From: Ciona intestinalis | Lineage: Eukaryota > Chordata > Ascidiacea > Phlebobranchia > Cionidae | Direction: 5' to 3' | Assembly (NCBI RefSeq): GCF_000224145.3 | Contig: NW_004190369.2 | Location: forward strand, 212,901-276,900 | Length of the DNA stretch: 64,000 nucleotides | In this document: piece after piece, positions 1 through 12,400 of the stretch | Position numbering within the stretch: position 1 is the stretch's first letter | How the letters are laid out: every line of letters starts with the position of its first letter | Position numbers and translations under genes: made by a program | The notes under the pieces: model-generated | Databases searched by the model: none | Told to the model about the DNA's origin: nothing | The model's input: the letters and a program-made list of their open reading frames with translations, nothing else

Positions 1-249
1 TCCCGTTACTTCACCCTACTATACCTTTAAATTATGAGAAATTGCTTCTACAACGTTTTAATGTGAGAAGTAAAATAAGAGTTAACAAATCTATAAATGA
101 TAAGAGTAATAGTCTAATAACTATACATTGAAAGAACAGTGGGGAAAAGGGTAAAATTAAACGGTCACTTTTGATTGGCTGATACGCTTTTCTGTAGAGG
201 AAAATAAAAATAACATTTGTTAAGTACAAAGTTAGTAAAAAATGAATGT

Positions 250-345
250 AACCATTTTTATTCTCAGATGGTGAGGATACGACAGTTGGTATTACGCGGG
301 TGTTCTATTTCACAAACCCCGTGCCCGCTTACGATTTACCACTTA
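250..345 (-). repeat. Dispersed SINE-like repeat, gTGTTCTgTTTCA family
   Basis: A recurring ~100-bp unit built around gGTGTTCTgTTTCAyACAcC followed by a tGCCCGCTTACrA-type tail. Other copies or fragments are at 888-960, 1217-1340, 6379-6490 (opposite orientation), 26165-26280, 46863-46950, 48895-48985 and 51757-51850. Some lie next to tRNA-like segments, as in a composite SINE. The strand is arbitrary. Confidence 0.6.
257..262 (-). terminator. Candidate poly(A) signal of the PC2 gene
   Basis: AATAAA on the minus strand about 210 nt past the PC2 stop codon. It is the first canonical hexamer I find downstream. The assignment is by position only. Confidence 0.4.
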
Positions 346-472
346 TGTAAAAGGTTAATAGAGGTATCTAGGCGTTAGGGGGCCTAAATACTCTGACAAG
401 GATCACACACACATACAGTAGATTTGGCATACTTATAATTATTACCTAGAGTTAGGCTACATGTTACTGCGG

Positions 473-3400
473 TCACGGATGCTGGGAACCACTGTCCTCC
501 AAGTCATGAAGTATCCCTTCAGCGAATTCCAGCTTTTTTGACACAGCCAGCTTTGAGTTATGTCCATCCAAAATCTCGTCTATGTAAGGCGCTTGCTGGG
601 TACCGTGGAGAAGCAAACCCCAACGTAACAAACGACCTGGAAAAAACCTAATGTATTGGGGGTAGGAATAAGCTAACGTTGGCCCCCTGGTGCCGCTTCG
701 TTTGACTCTTATTAAAAGATTATGGAAGGCGGTAGAGTTCAGTGGAGAACAGCTGTGTATTTTCATACCAGATTATTATGTAACGGTTTGTGGCAAGTAA
801 GGATGACGTTTTATGGTAAGGCGCGCTACGGGGTCTTGGATTGAGAACAGAGTTCGCTTAAACCCCTATACGTGTCCTCACATGTCATGTCATGGTACCA
901 CAAGTGTTTATAACATGGGTTTTCTATTTCATACACCTCCTGTCTGCTTACAAGTTAAACTTTATTTCCGACCAATATATGCGGTGCCTTAAAAGAGCTG
1001 ACTTATCTGTAATTGCACACACGAAGCTATAAACCACATAGAAATAAATCACTAAAAAGATTGCTTTGTTGTACCTGTTTGTGGAAATTCTCCGTTCAAA
1101 GCTACTCGTAATTTCCAAGTTCCTCTTGGGTCCTCTCCCCATGTATGTGTGGTCATGAACGGCCACCTGGGATAAAACTGTGGTGTAAAAACGCTACTGT
1201 ATGATAGGAGGAAATACACTAGTTGAATGAACGAATATAACTTTAATTTATTCTCGGGTTTTCCGGCGGGACAATAATAGTCGTTACAACACAGGTGTTC
1301 CGTTTCATACACATCATACCCGCTTGTGAATTACCAGGTATATGTACCTGTGTGACGATTGTGTTCTGTATTAGTACATAACAGTTTAAAAAAGCAAAAT
1401 TGCTACACCTCACCACTTACTTTCTAAACCCTTGTGAGCTGTCGTCGTCGTTTGGTCGTCGATTCAATAATATGGAATCAGTGCCAAACGGAGACGTCAT
1501 ATTTATGGTCAAGTCTCCACGGCGAGAACTTGCAATGGTCAGAAACGCCTTTGGAATATAAGAAGTAAAATACACGCCCCACGTGGGGCTCGAACCCACG
1601 ACCGTTGGATTAAGAGTCCAACGCTCTACCGACTGAGCTAGCAGGGCGGTAGAGATGAACTGATTAAGGTATCCTGTTAGCACATGCAACTTCATTTGTG
1701 ATTATAGCATTAGAACCACCGCCGCAACAGTGTTTCACAACAGAAGCAGATGAAGCATTTTGTTTTTTCTTGTCAACACTGACACTTAGTTGTTGATTAC
1801 ACTCGCGCGTACTTTGCAAGCTTTTTTGGTAAGCTATTTGCTTGTGAAGCTGTAGCAATGTAGCAGGACAAACTACTAAATGTGGAAAGTATAAAACTTA
1901 GTGAAACGAGTATTTTGTATATATTAATCTGGCATTTAAAAATCAGCGTTTATGTTAGTTTGTATAAACAGAACTGGCTCGAATTCAACATCAAAGCTAT
2001 TATTGTTATTGGTATTATTGAAGGGGATGAAAAAAACGCCAGTGTTTGGTGGATATACTGATGTGTACCATGTACGCTGCCGTATTTTATATGTATTCGT
2101 TACTTTATACAATGTGTTTTGATGTATGCATGTATACGTGGTATCGGGTTAATACATGTTGGATGTTATAATAATACGTTTGTTTCTATTTGAATCGGGT
2201 TGCTTATTAAGCGTTGTCTAATTAAGCAACATATCGTTGTATAAAGCCCGCCAATAGCCTACACCACGCAGATACAGTCGTGGTCGCTTAAACAAATACG
2301 TCGGTAAAATACGTTGTTTATATTTTTACCTGAACATGCTCAAGGTATCGAACATGGTTATTTCCACCGTCACAAGCATCAGTGTCAATAGTGAGCTCAA
2401 GCACGCCATCTGACGGAATGTCAAACATCTGCTCAACGACACCAGCTTCGCATCTGAACCGGGGTGGAACTGTCGTCCAAGTTTTCGCCATTTTTACCTA
2501 AAGTAAGTAAGAACATTAAATACTGCAAATCATGCAGCAAGTCTATAGCGTGCCTGGATACATCAGCCATAAAGAATATAATCTGTACTTATTACAGTAA
2601 CTATAAGGTAAGCTTAGCTTGCATAACTAGAAGCTATTTCTAAGTGGTTAGAGCGCTCTCAGTATACCAGGTCCGAAATTCAGTGCCGCTAACATTGTGT
2701 GTGTTTGTTCCTTGGTAATAATGACTGTCGTTTGAGGATTTGAGAATAAAAAATACATTCTTTAAGTTTAAACCGTTCATTCGCCCATCAAAGCTGTATA
2801 TTATAGTTTTTAGCTAAAATAACAAACAAATATATAAAGTAGCCTACCTAAGTTTAGCTAACCCATGTATTCATTCATTACCTTTATTTTACATGAAATC
2901 ATTCATTTATTCTACATTCGTTCAACTCATATTATCGTTTCAAAAAAACTAAATAAAACTCCCTCACCATTTTCTGTGCATTTAAAACCCCGAACCCGAA
3001 CAGATGATTAAACATCAAACCAACCCCGTTACTTTGCCACCGGTGGAGGTCGTCGTGGAGCAAGTTAGGCGTCGAAGTAAGCACAGTAAGATGCTGGAAG
3101 GTGATTATGGGTTGATTAGTTGTATTGATTCTATGCTACCAATGCAATTAAGTTTATAACAAAGCAACAAAGGTTGTCACAAAGCTTGTGTGTTTGCATA
3201 TAACTCAAGGATGGTATTCTGTCCGCACAAATTTTGTTTTCAACGTATGTCAAAATAGGCAAACTGACAGCTTAAAAAAACCTAAAGATGATTTGTCAAT
3301 ACGTTTGGGTGAGTTGGGCTTAATTTGGTTATTTTTTACTATTCTTATCTTTACGCAATTTGAAAATAGTTGATGAAATATATTAACGTTTCTTCTAACT

Positions 3401-6400
3401 TCCAATATACGGAAATTAATTAGTCTTATGCATTCCTTTGTAGTAGATGGCGCCATAAACTTAGTTATACATATATAGTAGGGCGTGGAAGATGGGACAC
3501 CTTTAGCACATATAATATCCTGACTGTGTTTGAAACAATTAAGAACGGTCTACTTCGGTAGCCGTGAGGATACGGTTATAATCTTTTGAATGTTCTGTGT
3601 TTACTAACAAATTCGACAAGAAAATCGAATGAAAAAATGTCCCATCTTCTCCCACCCTCCCAACTATATTAGGGTGGGGGAAGATGGGACACATTTTGAC
3701 TCTATCTTCTCGTCCCTTTTAGTAGTAAACGAAGAATATTCAAAGAATTATAAAACTGTATCCTCACGACTTCCATATACCGTTGTTAATTATTCAAAAC
3801 ATGATCAGGCTATTTGGATATTATGTGCTAAAGGTGTCCCATCTTCCCCCATCCTACTATATATTTTTCGTTCAATAATTTATATTTAAAACGTAAAATA
3901 AAATCTTGTAAAGTATAAAACGGCATTGCGACAAGTTGCCGCGCGTTATTTTATATATTTAAGTGAATTGTCTTTAATGTGACAGCGAGCATTAAACTTT
4001 GTTTGGCTTATACTATGTGCTTAGAATCGTTGTATACGCATTGTTATTTAATATTCTGTGGTTGAAATACCACTTCCTTTTAAGCGATCTCTCACCATAA
4101 ACGTCTTATGTAAGTCTGTGGTTAAATTCGGTTTTTTAGTCCTTTTAATTAAGGGTTAAACGTTATAAACACTAAACAATAAATAAATCGCCATTCATTG
4201 TCATATATAGAACTAGCTTTTAAAAGATAGATGACAGTCGGGTGTTCGTCGATGACAGTCGGGTGTTAAGATAGATGACAGTCGGGTGTTCGCAAAAATA
4301 CGAAACCGCAATGGAACTAAATTTAATTATTTTTATTATGCCCCCACGAAAAAGAGAGTTGTTAGTTGGTAAAAACGCGATTATGGAGTATGGGATGTTG
4401 TATCTGTTATCTTAAAGTACCATTATAGCAGTAACAAGGCCTTTCACCATAGGTTGGTATATTAAACATCGTACGCACCTGCACATCCCTCCAGGTGAGA
4501 TTCTTGTTTGCATCCAACGCAAGAGCAAACACACCTGCCGCCTCTGGAGCAGCAGCTGACGTACCCGAGTGACGTAAAGTACATTGACCATACAAATCGG
4601 TGGTGGCCTGTAAGTAACATTGTGAATTTCTTTTCGACTCTTACACAAATTGTTATTTTTTTTTTTATAAAATAGTTTGGGTAGTAATGGTAGAAACTTT
4701 GGTTCATTTTAAACACTGTTCATAAAAATGTGTGGTCACCCGCAAGTAACATTGTAAACAACTTGCTAACTGTTCCAGAACAAACGTTTTAATAAGGCTG
4801 TGGGTCCCCTGCCATGATTAATCAAAACTAACAAGCATTTTAAATTGTACCGTCTTACTCTGTGTGTTTTTGAATTTGTAAAATTACACCATTTGTGCGA
4901 ATCGCTGAATAACTTTCCGTGTGTTTTAATATATATTTTTGAATTGTTGTCAATTAATAAAGGAATGATAGTACTATAATTCGTGGTGTCACCCAAAAGT
5001 CATGTATTTTAAATTATAAAATATTAGGCAATATGTGCTTAAGTGTCCTATATATATTTCCCCACTCTTTATCTATGTTCTTTCTCACAAAACTAAATCT
5101 AGTTTTATAAGACAAAGTTAAACTACGAAATATTTAGTCTATTTTATTAAACTACGATATACTGAATTTGTGATTCAAACTCGCACTACAACTACAAAAT
5201 TTATTTTTAATATGATTGAGTGAGCATTAAAAATGAGCATCTTATTAATATGCCGCTTTTCAGCCATTGAAGTTTATTTATTCAACATTGAATTTTGATA
5301 CTTAACAACGCAGTAATCGTCTTTGTCGCGCTTTTTGTTGGACTAAAAAAATTTTTGTCAAATTATACTGTATTTTTTTATCGTCCATCACCGTCCTCCC
5401 CATCCTACTATACACCGTGTTTACATTTTTACCAGGAGAGCAATTTCCAGGCATTAATTTATGCCTGGTTTAGTTTCAGCCGCAGTATGCGTTATAAGAT
5501 ACAGGTTTAACAGCAAATTTTAACATTAGAATAAGAGTAATAAAACTAAAATAATGTATTACGACATCTAACTTACCACGCCCGAACCCGCACGTTGTCC
5601 TCTACCATTACTGAAAGTAGAGGCTAATGTAGAAGAACAACTTTCATCATAAAGAGCAGTTTCTCCGTCATTTATCGCTGAATTAACTGATATCGTCCAC
5701 ATTGAAGCTGCGTATCCGTCACAGTTACAATCATCGTCCGCTCCACCGTCGCCCGAAGCCCACACGTATATTGATCCCAACCCATTGCGACCCTGGTAAA
5801 TAGTAAAGTTTGTTAAATCAACAATTTACTAACCACAAGTTAACCATATATGACGTATACTGTTGCTGCCATTATATTATATACTTGTAGTTTGGCTCCT
5901 TTTACAAGAACTATACCAGTTTACTATAAGTTCTCTTTTGTGCGTTTTGTTTAATAATTTGATCTTTGCTCTGATTTTCGAAGAGATAAATAAAAATGAC
6001 ATATAGCGCCACTCAATTAAACGTTGACCTAACTTGCTGACTCAAGTTAAAGGTGGCTGTACACAAAATGTGTAACGTCCGATCGAAACTTGCGAAACGT
6101 TCGTTAACGCAAGGCCATCCGACCCGATTCAACATGTTGGATTTTACGCACGTACGCATGCGATTTTACTTGTGTCAAAACACTTTCGGTGATAGGGGAT
6201 TGATATAGAAACTGAAAAGGTCATTAACGAACCGTGTGACCCGATTGATTGATGTTTTTGATATTATTATGCCTGTTATTTGCACCAGTGTAATTTCCTA
6301 GAAGAAGCGTTGTTTCGTTTTCACATATNNNNNNNNNNNNNNNNNNNNNNNNNNNNNNNNNNNNNNNNNNNNNNNNNNACAAAGTAACATACATGGCAAC

Positions 6401-9400
6401 TCGTAAGCTGGCACGAGGTGTTAAACCCGTGTGATAACGACTGTCGTTTTCCGGTCACGCGAGGATAAAGTAAGTTACATTCATTCATTCATAGCAAAGA
6501 AAAACTTTTTGAGTTAAACCACATGATATAGCACATAACACAACCAATTGAACAAACAAAACTGGTGGTAACATTTTTCTTTGCGGTCACTGTTGCAGCA
6601 GCAGACTTCGGCCGTTTGTTTACATGCGCAACCAAGGCGTAAATTCGTGCGATGACGGATTCTGTGTGCAGTGCTTTTTAATGCTTTTAGACAACGACGA
6701 TAATGGTGGCGAAATTGGTTCATTTACCTCAGTTTAATTTATGAACTTTGCGGCGGGGTAAAATGGGACACGGTTAACATTTAGCCTCCTATTCGTTTTT
6801 TTAACAATTACCATCGTTATGTTAAAGTCGTAAGGAAACGGTTATATAACTGTGTAAATATTCATTGTTTACGACCCAATTGGAACAAGAAATAAGAATA
6901 AAAACATGGACCACCTTATGCTCCTATACCCCACCCTACCATACGTTTGTATTAAATCTTTCTTTATAAAGTCGTAACAAACGTATCTATTCATTATAGC
7001 TACGCTCTCTTGTTAGAAGAACATCAATGTTCGGCCGTAAACAGTGGGTCAGTTAAACAGGTGTTTTAGCCTTCGAAAGATAATTTATTTCGCCATTTTA
7101 TATTTACCCTCGCTAAAATAGTTTGTCCAGTGTATACTTACTCATATCTAGTAAACCTACCAAGGGCCGCAGTAAAATTACAACTGTATGGGACACCGTA
7201 TAACTTAACGTTTTACAGCCAGCGGTAAACAACGGTTTGCCCGAGTTTAGAAAGATGAGTTACGACCCAACTATGTAGATGAATAGATGATTAATGTGGC
7301 CATAAATCAGAATCAACTATTAATAAAATATGGCACGAACAACCGAACGAATACGAGGTATTAAAATATCGGTTTGGTTTAGTTTTGACATATTTTATCC
7401 TTGCGTTGATAAATCATATTAATGACAATCTTTCCTGCAGTATATGTGTCAATTTTGTAATAAGAAGTCACCACTATTTAACTTCTTACCTTTTTGGTAT
7501 GTTTGGCATCCTATTCAGTTATATTTAAATCTTACCTTATTAACTCCATTAACGATTGCTCTTAGCGTTAGTTGCCTCGGCCCGTCCACTGTTTTTCCAT
7601 CATCAGTTGGTCCCCATGATGCGCTGGGAATTAAACATCCAATAAAAAGTGAAACAGTCTACTGTGTAACGCAATTCATTTGTTAAAGGAAAAAGATTTA
7701 TAGTAGTGTGGGTGGGGTATGATGGATACCGTTAACACATAAAGTGTTTCATGTTTTCATTTTACTCTATCGTCCAATTTTTTTGTAATTAAAGAATATT
7801 TACAGAAATAAAATAGAACCGTATCCACACGACTGTGATTATGAAATATAGTTAATTATGTTCTAACGGTCGATACCAAACATAGGCCCACCGCTAAGAT
7901 ATGGCGGATTGTGGTTTTTAATCCAAAGTAAAAAAGTTAAAAATAAAAACACCCAATATTTATTGCAAGTATATTATCTTGTCAAAAGGTTATGAATAAA
8001 ACTACAATGAAATAGTATCAGTTAAAATCCACAGATAAGAAAACTCTTGGTAGTTGCAATTGCAGTTATTGTAGAAACTTTCATATAGAAACTTTTATAG
8101 TTTTATATTTGCAGAATTTATAAAATATCGATAAAATTTAAAAACAATTTTAGTATATATAGGAAGAAATGGTAGATACACCGCGAACAATTTACCTGCA
8201 AAAGCCATGTTATATTCCCTCTATTGTACTGTGAAGTAAGATGGGATACCACACATATTGTCTAATATATTTCCTATTCTTGTTTTTACCAATTAAAAAA
8301 GTTAATTTGGAGTCGCGGATATTATAAACGCTATAAATATTCTTTGTTTACTACCAAAAAACCATTGGCGTTCCGCATATTATATACTCAAACAGCATAG
8401 TTAAGTATATACATAATATAAAGAGTTGGCAGACATACCGCGTACATTATAATTTTCTTGGCTTTTACCTATAAATATCGATCAAGTTCGGTTTAAAAGA
8501 CATCGACGCCGCTTCAATCACGTCTGTCATAAACGGCTGGTCCAACATACGTATTCCAGCTATCTTCGAATCATATGCGACCCCTACCCCGCATATACCG
8601 TTGTCTGCTACGCTGGAGACTTCACCTGCACATCGTGTTCCATGGCTGAGCAATATAAGACACCGTTAATTGACATAAACGTGTTAGAAACCATATGGGT
8701 GAGGTTATATCGAATGGTACGTCAAGGTACCCATGTTAAAGGTCAGAAGTGACTTCTTACCCTACAATTAGCACGTTATCACCTATAAGTTTTTTTTTAT
8801 TTTTCTATGTATGGTTGATAATTTGGACAACCCATTAGTGATCACTGGGTTGGAGCCCGGGTTGGATGGTAATCCCAATTCACGAAAATTAAGGTGGTTT
8901 CTTAAAATAAGAAACCCGACGCGCAGCCACAACAAGTTTGTTTAATATTTAATACGCGTCAGGTCAGTTAACTCGCACAGTAGGCTAAATATAAGCCGGT
9001 AATTTCTTATCTTATTTGCGCATTTATTCTCAAGGCCCTGTTTATTTCGTTACTTGTTTTCTTTGTGGTTTAGGCAACCGCAGTACAAAGCCGTCGGGTC
9101 GTTTTGATTAACGGGTAGAATTCCAGTCGTGTTACAAATCATGTTACATCGAAAATATCATTTTACTGTGATACGCCTTCGAACGAAAACGACAGTTATC
9201 GATTGGAATTCATTAGGGTATCGATCTGCTGAAGCAGCAGGAACGAAAATTGCTTTTAAACCTTTTAATTATGGGACGGGCGAACAACGTAAATTGATTT
9301 ACAATTGGAAGATTTACAATAGTCGAAAAAAATCGTTGTTTATTGGTTGTAGCACGTAAGTTGTCAAAACTGTTGCAAACAACCATATTAGTGGCAGCTA

Positions 9401-12400
9401 CGTCGTACAGCAATCTGATTTATATATAGGTTTGGTATAACAAAAAAAAAGTTTTTCATCATTTCAAAATCCGATATTTTGTAAACTTGCAGCAAAACAC
9501 GTTGTAGCTCCTATTATAATGTCCTTATATGCGATTAAAATATGAAAAAAATATTATTGTTTGTTATACTATACTTAGGACCTTATATTAGACAAAGTTG
9601 TGATGCACTGCCACACACGGTATAACTCTCCCTCGTTACTTATATATATTGAGTGATTGATTCTACTCGATAGGCACCAGGCACCCAAAATGAATAATTT
9701 GTGCGATTTTAATCTTCAGTTGTTACTCAGTGACAAATTTTAGTTCAACGGCCTTAAAAAACCTCTGTAATTGCCACAAAAACGTATCGTGTTTCGACGT
9801 TTAGGATTTAAACTGACTGTTTATTATGATAGATGCTATACACGTAAGGTTATTCACCGCATAGCTTATTTAATAAGTATTTTAAAAACTGGTACATTTA
9901 ATTTTTTTCTTGAAAACTAGAAATATTAAAAATAAGTGCCTTTAAAATTACGTTTTTTCATTTTCTTAAAAACTGAAAAATACTTATTTACCACGCATAA
10001 AAATACTGGTGTTTATTTGTGTGTTTATTTCGTTTCATTTTACCTGTTGAACCAATTAAATGTGTATCTTGGGTAAGGGTAAGGATCATTGCTGCTAAAG
10101 TCGTAGCTGGCCTCTGGGCTCTGTAAAACAAACAAAACGTTAGTCAGGATATGCGTGTATATGCAAGGTGGCATTCTATTAATCTTAATCAGTGTCCATG
10201 ATTTTAGTTTCGAGGCGGTCGTCTGCGTGAGATTTGCACATTCGCTTTATGCATTGTTTAATTGCTTCAGGCAACGCTCTTATGTTCTGTTTATTTACAT
10301 TATCTATTCTGATATTTCGCCGGCGTTTTTGCTGTTTTTTTTGTGAGTATTTGTTCAACGGCATTCGCTGAAATGAGAAGTCATCTAACATAGCCTGTCG
10401 GTCGTTATTAGAACACCAACTCTACCTATGAACAGTCAGTTGTACCCCCACTGGTCTGTCGGAACTACCCCGTCGGCAAACTGTTTGTCCTTGTGTCTAT
10501 TCTGTTCCTATAAAAGTTGAGCGATCAATGATTCCACCTGTTTATGAGTCTAAGTCTACTTGCCGCAACGTGAAAAAGTTCCTTTTGTAAAAACAGTTAA
10601 CGAGCTAGTAACGCTCTGTTGGAAACGCTCGCAGTACTAGCGGTACCACATGCTTCAGTTCAACCATCCGTTACCAGCAGTCAGGGGCAAACACATTCCT
10701 AAAGGCTAATGCAAAGACAGCATATTGACAGTGTGGTAAACATTATAATGAAAGCTAAAGTGTTGAAAGGATATGTTGAAATTTTGGTCGTCAATTTCAG
10801 GAAAGGCTAACAGTATATTGTTGATTTTTTCCAGAATTCAATGCTTTGAAATGTCTTATAAAGACAGTGCTGTTGTTTTATCATGCTGTACGTTTACCAA
10901 GTACGGACCTAGTTAGTAAAGAATGCTTATTCCCACTTCGCTATGTGCAAACTTCTAATACGAAAATACTCAAAATCATCCGAAACTTTCCAAACTGTAT
11001 TTTTACTTCAAGTCCTGTTGCTGATGACGTCAGCGGTACGTCATCAAGTTGAAACAGCAACGCAACCCGAGCCTTTCCGAGTTATGCTCTCCATGATGTC
11101 ACGAACTGTTGTCAGGGTCAAGGGTCGTGACCCCACACGTTATATGACCACTTTCAACGTCATAGATGGGGATGTTACGTCACAATTAGTCTTCGGGTTT
11201 CCTCCAAGTTCTATGCGACCTCGTAATGTTTTGGGTAAATTTGTCTTTTTCTTTTTGGTTTATTTTTAAGTAGTTTCTGACCTGGGAGTTTTAATCGTTT
11301 GGCCGTCTGCTCAAATTTTCAGATGGGGCATTTTCTTTTATCTTGGTTCTATTTTCTGCTGCCACCTTTGTGAGCGTAAGTGTTCTTGGGCAAGACGCTT
11401 AACAGAAAACTTTCCCGGTAACTCGGTAATTTCTCGGGGAAGTTTTAATTTTTTGTAACAAATGGGTGACATTTTGGGTAACTTGGCATTTTGAGTAATT
11501 GGTACCTACTAGGTTTAGGCAAGTGTCTTTCCCAAGAACACATATATACGCCCACAATAGTAACAGCATTGACATGTACCCGGAAACGCGAGAGGCATGC
11601 GCGCCAACTCAACTGCTGTATACCACGCCAACGTTATTTCATCTTATTCTTCTCAGAACGAATGGAGTTGTTCGAATTTTCAAGAACTCAAAATGAAACT
11701 GTCCGTAAGGTCGCATTACGTCACCCGTGGCATGACGTATGGATTACGTCAGACCAGAGGCGGAGAATCAGGACTTGTTCGTTTCAAAACAATGTAAATG
11801 CTCGATGCACAGGATTGCCGTATCTCTATTTAGAAAAGTGGAATTCTACCGGAGAATGCTCTAACTCAGCAATCCAAAGACCTGGGACGGAATTTGCTGG
11901 GAAAATGAGGTTTAATCATTATTCAAGAGAAGGTGCTTTAGTAGGGCTTGTATATGTATACGCTACTGAAAGCTCTTGGCAACTTCAAGGACGGACTCAA
12001 ATAAGTTTGATAAACCATGCGCTTGCTGTTGCTTCTAAGCGGGCATGGGAGGAAAGCGTTAACTTCTTATTCGAGCAACAAATTAATCGATTTCGGACTC
12101 GAAAGAAAAGGAAAACAAAGCAAGGAAGAAGACGAAGGCGTAGAAGATGTACGATCAACCCGGTTGAGATACGGGATCGACTTATCGCCAAAGTTTCGAC
12201 CGAATCAATGAAGTCGAAAGTCCGCAGAGAATTGAAGATGAACCGGGCTTGCTCGCCGCACAGCAACGAGAGTAGAGTCGCCGTCGCTGCTAGAGTACCG
12301 TGGGTAACTATGGCGTATGAGGACAAGAAGTCATTACTGTGTTGTGTTGGGCACATAGTGAGATTAGAGCTACGAGAAGCGCTTATGGGCCTTGCCGATA

